From positions 1 through 27,572 of IMG/VR virus record IMGVR_UViG_3300037585_004390: DNA of 27,572 nt; one strand, given 5' to 3'. The notes beneath the pieces were generated by a model. That model had not been told where the DNA came from. It worked only from the letters and a program-made list of their open reading frames with translations, and searched no databases. This stretch comes from a virus. Positions within the stretch are counted from its first letter, which is position 1. The number at the start of each line of letters is the position of its first letter. The position numbers and the translations under genes were made by a program. Positions 12,058 through 18,685 of this stretch are shown in pieces.

Positions 12058-12459
12058 ATGAGCGAAGTAGATTTAGCTAACGACTTGGGGGTATGCCGGG
12101 AGACGGTGAAAAAAATCCGGAACCGGATCCTCAAACTTGGGGAAGACTACGAGAGGGGTCAGCACAACCGGGTGGTGTACTTACCTTCGGGGATTAAGAA
12201 AGTCTCGCAGGAGCTAATTCCGGACGACTACGAGGGTGATGTGAACGAGCCGGTGGTGATTAGTGGCAAGGTGACGAACTGGCGGTTCCGGAACAAGCGG
12301 ATAGTGGAGGTTGATGGTCGGCATATTGTTAGGGTTAAGAATGCTGATTTGTACATGCCTAATGGCAGGAGCGAGTTGTGTCCGATAAAGTTCAAGGAGA
12401 ACGCTAACGGATTTATTGTGCATGGCCCTGCGCCTCGAAGGCCGGGATACTGGAAGTGA
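12058..12459 (+). CDS. N-terminal HTH protein, 133 aa
   Basis: The start is at the ATG one base after the previous stop; a TTG at 12028 would add ten residues inside the upstream gene. Residues 1-35 (SEVDLANDLGVCRETVKKIRNRILKLGEDY in parts) form a helix-turn-helix, followed by VVYLPSGIKKV and then a β-rich, charged C-terminal half. It is likely a phage transcription regulator or DNA-binding adaptor; the target is unknown. The upstream sequence TTTTTTTAAA lacks a Shine-Dalgarno site, so it is probably coupled. Confidence 0.55.
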   Translation: MSEVDLANDLGVCRETVKKIRNRILKLGEDYERGQHNRVVYLPSGIKKVSQELIPDDYEGDVNEPVVISGKVTNWRFRNKRIVEVDGRHIVRVKNADLYMPNGRSELCPIKFKENANGFIVHGPAPRRPGYWK

Positions 12460-12689
12460 AAAAGACTTGGTATTTTAGTTTTGATAACGCTCCAGACTTC
12501 ATTGTGAAAGTGAACGGTAAGCGGATCGACATGAAGTCGCAGCGGATGCCTACCGAGAGCGAGAGGGATGATTGGGTGGAGGCTACATGGATGAGGGCTT
12601 CCCAGCACTTTGGCGAAGATCAGCGTAAGGAGTTTTCTGTTTTGAATACTATTCTTGAGAGGCTCGATTGTAAGGATGTTTGCAGATGA
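12456..12689 (+). CDS. Hypothetical protein, 77 aa (GTG start)
   Basis: GTG overlaps the previous stop (GTGA). The protein has a β-like N-terminus (KTWYFSFDNAPDFIVKVNGKRI) and an acidic helical C-terminus (ESERDDWVEATWMRASQHFGED). No domain recognised. Its stop overlaps the metallopeptidase start. Confidence 0.5.
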   Translation: MKKTWYFSFDNAPDFIVKVNGKRIDMKSQRMPTESERDDWVEATWMRASQHFGEDQRKEFSVLNTILERLDCKDVCR

Positions 12690-13003
12690 GGATCCAGCCC
12701 CCGAAACGCATCAAGATTTTGAACCTGACTTACAAGGTTGAGTTTTGCTCGAAGACAGACCGGGTTGCGGCGGAGGCTGATGGTTGGTGCGATTTCGATA
12801 ACCAGACGATTGTGGTTTATGGGGGGTTGGCTGACGAGTCGAAGGCGGACACGTTTTTGCATGAGTGCATCCACGCTGTTGGTCATGCGATGGGTGTTGA
12901 TTGGACGAAAGAGGAGCAGATAAGCAGACGAATCGCAACCGGGCTTTGCACGTTATGGAAGGGCAACCCAAGTGCGTTTCGTTGGTGGAAGAATTTACTA
13001 TGA
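12686..13003 (+). CDS. HExxH metallopeptidase-like protein, 105 aa
   Basis: TFLHECIHAVGHAMG carries the zinc-binding HExxH motif (HECIH at 59-63), and acidic residues follow at 76-77 (TKEEQIS), suitable as third ligand. The overall order, a short β-rich N-terminus (KILNLTYKVEF; NQTIVVYGG) then this helix, resembles small phage Zn-peptidases of the SprT or ImmA/IrrE-like kind. Possible targets include a host repressor or defence protein, but no substrate can be read. The ATG at 12686 is chosen over a TTG two codons upstream. Confidence 0.6.
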   Translation: MRIQPPKRIKILNLTYKVEFCSKTDRVAAEADGWCDFDNQTIVVYGGLADESKADTFLHECIHAVGHAMGVDWTKEEQISRRIATGLCTLWKGNPSAFRWWKNLL

Positions 13004-13287
13004 CGCCTGAAGACATAGCCCATACGTCGGTGAATCGCTTTGTAGACAAAGCGTTCAATAAGTACATGAGTGGTCAGAACGAACACGGAGGATGCCTGAT
13101 GAGCAAGAGCAAGGCTCTTGGGTTTTTTCTGGATCATGTAGAGGAGGAGATAATCGACATGTGGCACTATGTGCAGGCGTTCCGGATAGCGCAGGCTGAC
13201 AAGATAGTTGATGAGAAAAACATCGAGGATCTTGAGGCTACAAGGGAAACCGTGGACAGGGGAGGAAAGTTGGATCATGTCGTCTAA
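13000..13287 (+). CDS. MazG-like helical protein candidate, 95 aa
   Basis: Coupled by ATGA. The central part, KYMSGQNEHGGCLMSKSKAL then FFLDHVEEEIIDMWHYVQAF, has the EExxD-type motif (VEEEIIDMWHY) and layout of small all-α NTP pyrophosphohydrolases of the MazG/dUTPase-2 superfamily, which phages use to alter nucleotide pools. Only one of the usual acidic motifs is plain (a second, DLEATRE, may be the partner helix), so it may be a degenerate or distinct helical protein. Confidence 0.45.
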   Translation: MTPEDIAHTSVNRFVDKAFNKYMSGQNEHGGCLMSKSKALGFFLDHVEEEIIDMWHYVQAFRIAQADKIVDEKNIEDLEATRETVDRGGKLDHVV

Positions 13288-13486
13288 AAAGAACAGGGTA
13301 AGCAGGGGCAGGCTTGTTAGTGTTAAGAACAAGGCTGGCAAGTTCGGTGCGTCTAGGAATTACGTTTTTACGTTCCTAGAGAACCTTCCTTATTTGTTCA
13401 CTCAGGCACAGCTTGATGTGGCAAGGGATAGGGCGGAAAAGAATCCGGAGGATCTTTTACCTAGAAAGAAGTTTTTCTTTTTTTGA
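13277..13486 (+). CDS. Small basic protein, 69 aa
   Basis: The ATG at 13277 is preceded at a distance by GGAGG and overlaps the upstream gene by 11 bases. The N-terminus is strongly basic (SSKKNRVSRGRLVSVKNKAGKFGASRN), followed by a helical region (YVFTFLENLPYLFTQAQLDVARDRAEKNPEDL) and a Phe-rich end (RKKFFFF). Possibly nucleic-acid binding. No family recognised. Confidence 0.55.
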   Translation: MSSKKNRVSRGRLVSVKNKAGKFGASRNYVFTFLENLPYLFTQAQLDVARDRAEKNPEDLLPRKKFFFF

Positions 13487-13487
13487 T

Positions 13488-13952
13488 ATGGAAGTTGAAC
13501 TGGACAACGGCGAGATCCTGATGGCGACGATGCTTGGCCTGTTGAGGAACAGCGTCAACCGAGCTGCCGGGGTTGTGGATCGGAAGAAGGGTGATCTGGA
13601 TCCTTCGAGGATGGACATTGATGGGATGGCGGCAGAGGTGGCGTTTTGTAAGTTCCAGAATCTGTATCCGGACTTTTCCATAAGCCCCCAGAAGTTGACC
13701 TATGACTGCCTGACGAGTGACGGCAACAAGGTTGACATAAAGCAGACTCATTATCCTGACGGCAGGCTGTTGGTGAATCCTGACAAGGTTGAGTCGGAGA
13801 CGACGCACTACGTTCTGGTCATTGGCCGGGTTCCGAAATTCCGGATGGTTGGGTATGCGGAGAAGGCTGATATTTTTGTTGAGAAGAATCTGGTGGATCT
13901 ACATGGCCGGGAGGTTTACGCAATCACGCAGGGCAACCTGAAAAAGTTTTGA
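13488..13952 (+). CDS. PD-(D/E)XK nuclease-like protein, 154 aa
   Basis: The protein has GMAAEVAFCKF (Glu50), then TYDCL (Asp73) and KVDIKQTHYPDG with Asp83-Ile-Lys85, the arrangement of a restriction-endonuclease-like fold, followed by LLVNPDK and HYVLVIGR strands and GYAEKAD. Phage and mobile-element proteins of this type act as DNA endonucleases. It lies directly before the large terminase, where HNH or other packaging-associated nucleases often occur, so it may help packaging or degrade host DNA. Its stop overlaps the terminase TTG. Confidence 0.6.
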   Translation: MEVELDNGEILMATMLGLLRNSVNRAAGVVDRKKGDLDPSRMDIDGMAAEVAFCKFQNLYPDFSISPQKLTYDCLTSDGNKVDIKQTHYPDGRLLVNPDKVESETTHYVLVIGRVPKFRMVGYAEKADIFVEKNLVDLHGREVYAITQGNLKKF

Positions 13953-15556
13953 GCTGGGAGAAGTACGCATACGAGCCGCATCCTGTTTATCGAACGATAA
14001 CGCAGGAGGATGCAAAGCTGATCCTGAAGGAGAAGGACGGCGAGAAGAAGCTGCGTGAAGCGTTGCAGGCCAGAGGCACCAAGATTGGCCTTGAGCGGAA
14101 TGACCCATACAACCATGGCTACGAGCCGTTCCACTGGAAGGATGCGGAGGAGCTGGTCGAGAAGAACGATGCCATCCTGATCTCAGGCGGCAACCGTAGT
14201 GGCAAGACTGAATTTTGTGCAAAGTTTTGCATCAAGAAATTGTTGGAAAAACCGGACACTCGGATAGTGGCTTTTCATACGACGCACCAGAGTTCGCTAC
14301 AGACGCAGCAGCCGGTGCTGTACAAGTATCTGCCCAGCGAACTGAAGGGCCGAAAGATCCGCTCGACGATAGCCAACGTAAGCTACACGCAAAAGAATGG
14401 CTTCACTGAATCGACGTTCATCATGCCGAACCGGAGCCAGTTGTGGTGTATGCATTACTCACAGGATCCGAGGACGGTCGAGGGTCTGGAGCTGGATTAT
14501 TGCTGGGCTGACGAGCTGATACCGAAAGCGTTGCTGGACACGATCCGGTTTAGGCTTGTGACGAGATCCGGAAAGCTGCTTTTGTCGTTCACTCCGATTG
14601 AGGGCATGACTCCTGTTGTGAAGGATTTTGTTTCAGGCGGAGAGGTGACCGAGTGGGCTGACTCGGAGCTGTTGCCGGGAGTCAACATGGCGGCTGGCCC
14701 GAAGGGCAAGATGCCCTACATCATGCGGGGGCATAAAGAGAAGACAGCGGCCATTTGGTTCTTCACCCTGTTCAACCCCTACAACCCTTACAAGGAGCTT
14801 GTGAAGCGCATCTCAGGCGCACATTCGAGCGACATAAAGATCCGTGCCTATGGCTGGGCGGACAGTTCTGTTGGCAACGCCTTTCCGCGATTCGGTGATG
14901 ACCATATAATTAATCATGCAGATATACCAACGGGGGGGCAAAACTTCATGGTTACGGATCCGGCTGGTTCGCGTAACTGGTTTTTCTTATGGGCCAGAGC
15001 TGTAGATGGCCGGGTGTATTTCTATCGGGAGTGGCCAGATTATAGTATGGGTGAATGGAGTCTGCCCGGTGCCAAGCTGGACGGCCAACCCGGCCCTGCC
15101 CAGAGGGCTGGCGGAGGTGCCAACAGTATAGCTGAATACAAGCGCATCATTCTGGATCTGGAACAGGGGGAGCCGATATTCCAGAGGCTGATAGATCCGC
15201 GAGCTGGACGGGCCAAGTCGATGGATGGCCGGGAGATAATGGACGAGCTGAAGCTGGGCGAGGACGGGCTTTGGTTTGATCAGGCTTCGGGTGCCAAGAT
15301 CGAGGAGGGTGTTACCCTGATAAACGACATGCTGTACTTTGACCAACACAAGCCGATGCTGGACGACAACAAGCCGAGGATGTTTGTCAGTGATGCATGC
15401 AAAAATTTAATCTACTCGCTGCGCGAGTGGACGGGAGCGGACAAGGAACACGGGGCGAGCAAGGATCCGATTGATTGTTGCCGCTACGTTATACAAGAAG
15501 AGAATCTTTTGGTATCGACCGACATGGTCGGATCAAAGGGAGGCGGAGCATATTAA
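13949..15556 (+). CDS. terL: Terminase large subunit, 535 aa (TTG start)
   Basis: DNA-packaging motor. The ATPase domain has Walker A GGNRSGKT at 80-87, a coupling/adenine-type region (VAFHTTHQSSLQTQQ), and Walker B LELDYCWADE ending in Asp188-Glu189, with motif III in LLLSFTP. The C-terminal nuclease domain shows acidic residues Asp337 (VTDPAG), Asp416 (LIDPRAG) and Asp506/509 (KDPIDCCRY), consistent with the RNase H-like fold. TTG overlaps the upstream stop (TTGA); no in-frame ATG lies near it. Size and motifs are normal for the family. Confidence 0.95.
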   Translation: MSWEKYAYEPHPVYRTITQEDAKLILKEKDGEKKLREALQARGTKIGLERNDPYNHGYEPFHWKDAEELVEKNDAILISGGNRSGKTEFCAKFCIKKLLEKPDTRIVAFHTTHQSSLQTQQPVLYKYLPSELKGRKIRSTIANVSYTQKNGFTESTFIMPNRSQLWCMHYSQDPRTVEGLELDYCWADELIPKALLDTIRFRLVTRSGKLLLSFTPIEGMTPVVKDFVSGGEVTEWADSELLPGVNMAAGPKGKMPYIMRGHKEKTAAIWFFTLFNPYNPYKELVKRISGAHSSDIKIRAYGWADSSVGNAFPRFGDDHIINHADIPTGGQNFMVTDPAGSRNWFFLWARAVDGRVYFYREWPDYSMGEWSLPGAKLDGQPGPAQRAGGGANSIAEYKRIILDLEQGEPIFQRLIDPRAGRAKSMDGREIMDELKLGEDGLWFDQASGAKIEEGVTLINDMLYFDQHKPMLDDNKPRMFVSDACKNLIYSLREWTGADKEHGASKDPIDCCRYVIQEENLLVSTDMVGSKGGGAY

Positions 15557-15741
15557 TGGCAACCTTTCCAAAACTATTATCGTTTAAGGATGCGTCAGAG
15601 TTTAGCGGCCTGACCATAAAGGAGCTTCAGCATCTTGCAGATGCCGGGAAGCTACGAACCGTTATTCCGGTTCACAGGAAAAGAAAATTTATAAAACAGC
15701 AATTAGCTGAATTCATGGAGAAATTGTTATGTCAAAAATAG
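15556..15741 (+). CDS. Small excisionase/MerR-type HTH protein between terL and portal, 61 aa
   Basis: ATG overlaps the terL stop (TAATG), with GGAG seven bases upstream. The sequence LLSFKDASEFSGLTIKELQHLADAGKLRTVIPVHRKRKFIKQQLAEFMEKLL (in parts) is a winged helix-turn-helix of the same type as the gene at 7217. It overlaps the portal gene by 13 bases. An HTH between terminase and portal is unusual; it could act as a small terminase-like DNA-recognition subunit or late regulator. Confidence 0.65.
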   Translation: MATFPKLLSFKDASEFSGLTIKELQHLADAGKLRTVIPVHRKRKFIKQQLAEFMEKLLCQK

Positions 15742-17792
15742 ACGTAAAACAAATCGCGTCGGAATACAGTCGAGCCGGGGGTTTCAACAACACCTACACC
15801 ACATGGTACAAGGCGGACAGTATTCGGTTTAGTAGATGGAACGGGCAGACTGACGATGGCCGTAAGCACCAGTATCAGCATTCCAACAAGAAAGTTTTCC
15901 CTTGGGACGGGGCGGCTGACGTAAGGGTTAGGCTGGCTGACACAATCATCAGTGAGAACGCCGACGTAATGACGACGGCATTCCAGCGCGGAACACTTCG
16001 AGCAAGCCCTACAGAGAGCGGTGACGGCTCGCAATCGGCATTGGTGACAACCCTCCTGAAGTACTACAAGGAGAACAAGCTGATGAACGAGATGCGGCAT
16101 GAGGCACACTTGCTGGCCAACTATGGTCAGCAGTACGGCGTCGGCATTCTTCAGGTTGGTTGGGAGAAGGAGGAAACCAAGGCCAAGAAGCCGGTAACCA
16201 TGGAGGATGTTGTTGCGTTCTCTCAGGAAGCTGACCCGCAATCCGCCGAGGCTAACCTCCCCCAGATGATCATGGATCCTGATCAGGAGGATGCAGCCGT
16301 CGAGGTTGTCGCGGCACTGATGGATGTCAGGCGCAACACTGCCAAGCGAGGCATCAAGGAGTTGCGAAACAACGGCGTCACCGAGATCCCGGTTGCCGAG
16401 GTAACCAAGAACACGCCTCAAGTTTCGGCTTTGCGATTGGATGACGACTTCTTTGTACCGCCCGAAACTATAGACCTTCAGGATGCGAGGTTTTGTTTCC
16501 GGCGGGTATGGATGACCGAGGTGCAGATGCGTCAGGGTGACTTCGATGAGAAGTGGGTGGAGCGGGTTGTGGCTACCAAGTCGCAACCGGGGATGGTTTA
16601 TCAGGACACATACACCCAGTTCACAAACGACACCGGGCAGCAGGAGGGGTTGTATGAAATTGTTTATGCTTATTACCGTGAGCTGGATGAGGATGGTATG
16701 CCGGGAATTCACTGTTGTGTTTTCACGCCGCATATCACGGATGCTACGGGCAAAAAGGAGATGCTGGACTACTTGGCGGGATCGTATCCGTTCGTGGCTT
16801 ACAGACGCGAATCGGTAGCTCGCAAGTTCGTTGACAGTCGAGGAGTTTCGGAAATCTGCATGACATGGCAGGACGAGATCAAGACCCAGCGCGACATGTT
16901 GAGTGACCGCGCAAGCCTGATAATAAATCCGCCTATAGTTCATGCGGCTCGATCCGGATCCAACTATGAGTTCAAGCCGGGAACGGCAATTGCGGAGATG
17001 AGGCAGGGCGAGGTTCGCTATCTGGATCCTCCACGATCCAACCCGGCGGAGAGCTTGTCGATCATCGAGTATGTCGAGCGTCAGGCGGATGACTACTTTG
17101 GCCGGGTAACACCGAACGGGGATCCGACAACGGCGGCTCTCAGGCGTCAGGCCATGGTTGACACTTACATGTCATGCTGGTCGGAAGCGTTCACGATGAT
17201 ATTCAAGTTGATTCAGGAATTCGTCAGTGACGAAGAGCTGGCGCGGATAGCTGGCAAGGAGGTTGCCCTTCCGAAGTCGTCGGCAGAGATTCAGGGCAAT
17301 TACGATTTCCGGACGGTGTTCGATGTTCGAGAAATGGATCAGGATTATATGTCCGCCAAGTTGCAGGCCATGAGTCAGTTTGTTCTGCCGGAAGACACGG
17401 CAGGCGTAATTGATCGAGCTGCCTATACCAAGTTCAAGGCGACACTGATCGACCCGGTACTGGCCGACATGGTTGTGCAGGACAAGACCGGTGCAACGCA
17501 ACAGGCGTTCGAGAAGGTCAACTCTGACATTGGCTTCATGGCCTTGGGCAACGAACCGCAATATGTTGAGAACGATCCGACTGCCGAGATGAAGATGAAG
17601 TTCATGGAACAGATCATTGGAAACAATCCGAAGTATCAGGAAATGATGCAGGAGGGTGGAGACGAAAGGTTTGCGGATCTGGTTCAGAACTACAGCCAGA
17701 ACTTGCAGCATTCTGTTACGCAAAGGCAGAACGCAGAGGTAGGCCGGGTCGGCGTTCAGCCGGTCGGCGGCGGACGAGAAGGTGGATACTAA
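15729..17792 (+). CDS. Portal protein, 687 aa
   Basis: Position directly after terminase, size (~690 aa), and the N-terminal pattern (KADSIRFSRWNGQTDDGRKHQ; FPWDGAADVRVRLADTIISENADVM) are those of podovirus-type portal proteins. Long helices and β-rich wings alternate (EHMRHEAHLLANYGQQYGVGILQVGWEKE region), with ITRREIR-like stem elements not individually recognised. It would form the dodecameric DNA channel at one capsid vertex. The C-terminus is Gly-rich (QPVGGGREGGY), and its last codons GGATACTAA match the right half of the R elements. Confidence 0.9.
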   Translation: MSKIDVKQIASEYSRAGGFNNTYTTWYKADSIRFSRWNGQTDDGRKHQYQHSNKKVFPWDGAADVRVRLADTIISENADVMTTAFQRGTLRASPTESGDGSQSALVTTLLKYYKENKLMNEMRHEAHLLANYGQQYGVGILQVGWEKEETKAKKPVTMEDVVAFSQEADPQSAEANLPQMIMDPDQEDAAVEVVAALMDVRRNTAKRGIKELRNNGVTEIPVAEVTKNTPQVSALRLDDDFFVPPETIDLQDARFCFRRVWMTEVQMRQGDFDEKWVERVVATKSQPGMVYQDTYTQFTNDTGQQEGLYEIVYAYYRELDEDGMPGIHCCVFTPHITDATGKKEMLDYLAGSYPFVAYRRESVARKFVDSRGVSEICMTWQDEIKTQRDMLSDRASLIINPPIVHAARSGSNYEFKPGTAIAEMRQGEVRYLDPPRSNPAESLSIIEYVERQADDYFGRVTPNGDPTTAALRRQAMVDTYMSCWSEAFTMIFKLIQEFVSDEELARIAGKEVALPKSSAEIQGNYDFRTVFDVREMDQDYMSAKLQAMSQFVLPEDTAGVIDRAAYTKFKATLIDPVLADMVVQDKTGATQQAFEKVNSDIGFMALGNEPQYVENDPTAEMKMKFMEQIIGNNPKYQEMMQEGGDERFADLVQNYSQNLQHSVTQRQNAEVGRVGVQPVGGGREGGY

Positions 17793-17795
17793 TTT

Positions 17796-18026
17796 ATGGG
17801 CCTGAACGAACAACAACTAACGACTGCAATAAAAAACCTGACAGATGACAACGTAACTTACATTGCGTTGAAGCAACTGTTTGAACATCAGATAAGATTG
17901 GGAGTGGATGCGCTGGTGACTCCGGCACAAAGCTCAGATGATCGGCACTGGAATGCCGGGTATGTTTATTCGTTGCAACTCCTACTCGAACGAATCGACG
18001 ACCTCCGGAAAGCAAAGATAGAATAA
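17796..18026 (+). CDS. Small helical protein after portal, 76 aa
   Basis: Starts three bases after the portal stop. The product is helical and acidic (QLTTAIKNLTDDNVTYIALKQLFEHQIRLGVDAL, then WNAGYVYSLQLLLERIDDLRKAK). Proteins of this size and pattern follow the portal gene in several podoviruses, but no function is known to me. It is the last rightward gene before the counter-oriented moron. Confidence 0.6.
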   Translation: MGLNEQQLTTAIKNLTDDNVTYIALKQLFEHQIRLGVDALVTPAQSSDDRHWNAGYVYSLQLLLERIDDLRKAKIE

Positions 18027-18055
18027 AAAACCCCGCGCACCTTTCGGTGCCGGGG
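18025..18055 (-). terminator. Terminator of the leftward lone gene (possibly bidirectional)
   Basis: CCCCG-C-GCACC (18031-18041) pairs with GGTGCCGGGG (18046-18055) around a TTTC loop with one bulged C. On the minus strand TTTTTT follows. Rightward transcripts from the portal operon would meet the same stem but without a T-run. Confidence 0.8.
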
Positions 18056-18061
18056 CTGCTT

Positions 18062-18085
18062 GTTTAGTATCCCTCGGTTTTACTC
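18062..18085 (-). repeat. Leader element R4
   Basis: Minus-strand copy: GAGTAAAACC, GAG, GGATACTAAAC, overlapping the TAA of the lone gene and lying between its stop and its terminator. The right half is identical to R3. Confidence 0.5.
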
Positions 18086-18364
18086 GGACGATTTCCAATC
18101 GCCGGGTTTGCCTGAATGGTTGCGTCCAGTTTCATTAAGAAACGGACACCAGCCAATCATAGGGATGAGGTGCGCTTCGCAATTATAGCGAACGATCACA
18201 ATATCCTCTTTGCCTTTACGCTTCTGCTTTCGGAAAATCCGAAACGCTTCAGCCGCATGACGAGCTTTGCAATAGTCAAACTTCATTCGAGACTTATCTG
18301 GAATCTCTTTTTTCCAGCGTACTTGGTATTCGTCTGGTAGCTTTTTAGACTTCTCAATTTTCAT
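18080..18364 (-). CDS. Counter-oriented lone gene (moron), 94 aa, basic protein
   Basis: ATG at 18364 is preceded by a full-length Shine-Dalgarno (AAAGGAGGTGAT), by an extended -10 promoter, and the gene ends with a terminator, making an autonomous cassette inserted between portal and scaffold. The protein is strongly basic in its first half (MKIEKSKKLPDEYQVRWKKE; DYCKARHAAEAFRIFRKQKRKGKED in parts), then IVIVRYNCEAHLIPMIGWCPF, and has three cysteines. No family is recognised. The arrangement suggests expression in the prophage state, for example a lysogenic-conversion or defence gene. Confidence 0.7.
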   Translation of the reverse strand: MKIEKSKKLPDEYQVRWKKEIPDKSRMKFDYCKARHAAEAFRIFRKQKRKGKEDIVIVRYNCEAHLIPMIGWCPFLNETGRNHSGKPGDWKSSE

Positions 18365-18368
18365 TTTT

Positions 18369-18380
18369 ATCACCTCCTTT
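18369..18380 (-). promoter_or_regulatory. Extended Shine-Dalgarno of the lone gene
   Basis: The minus strand reads AAAGGAGGTGAT, fully complementary over 12 bases to the usual 3' end of bacterial 16S rRNA, four bases before ATG. Most genes in the window have weak or no such site. Confidence 0.8.
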
Positions 18381-18398
18381 CCGGATAGCAAAGGAGAC

Positions 18399-18407
18399 AT
18401 TATAACA
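18399..18407 (-). promoter_or_regulatory. Extended -10 promoter of the lone gene
   Basis: On the minus strand TGTTATAAT gives TG-n-TATAAT, a perfect extended -10. No good -35 is found at 16-18 bases; TTGAAA lies only 11 bases upstream. Expected start about 18390, giving a short leader. Confidence 0.6.
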
Positions 18408-18685
18408 TATTAGGTTTTCAAAAATCTGGGAATCGGGGGTTTTCGAGCTTCAAAAGTTTCTAGTTGTTAGGAAATAAAAAATTAAAAAAAACGGTTGACA
18501 CTGTTTTTCGGGTTTCGGTCAACACCATTATATCTAACTAAATTCTTCTTATTTTTCTTATTATACTTATCAGCCCGATAACCAGGTAATTGATATAACC
18601 AAGGGCTTGTTTCAGCGATATAACAGGAGCGGGTTCTTCGCACCCAAAGCGATGTCTACCTACTTGCGGGTATTAAAAATTTAGC
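18408..18685 (+). other. Non-coding AT-rich region and leader before the scaffold/capsid operon
   Basis: No gene is supported in about 278 bases. Two GTTGAC/GTCAAC arms (18494-18499, 18518-18523) form an inverted repeat, TATACT (18562) may be a -10, and the last ~115 bases look like a structured leader: AGCCC/GGGCT (18572-18576, 18604-18608), GGGT/ACCC (about 18632-18647), and three related words GATAACCAGG, GATATAACCAAGG and GATATAACAGGAG. The scaffold ATG has no Shine-Dalgarno. Confidence 0.4.

Noticed and set aside
15732-16943. 403-codon open frame on the minus strand
   Set aside because: It is exactly antisense to the portal gene, has no ribosome site, no family resemblance, and its openness follows from the portal's codon bias.
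18495-18523. TTGACA as the -35 of a late promoter
   Set aside because: No -10-like hexamer lies 16-18 bases downstream; TTGAC instead forms one arm of a GTTGAC/GTCAAC inverted repeat.
18566-18685. Known riboswitch before the scaffold gene
   Set aside because: I compared it mentally with common classes (preQ1, SAM-II, glutamine, fluoride) and found no match to their conserved cores; only generic pairing remains.
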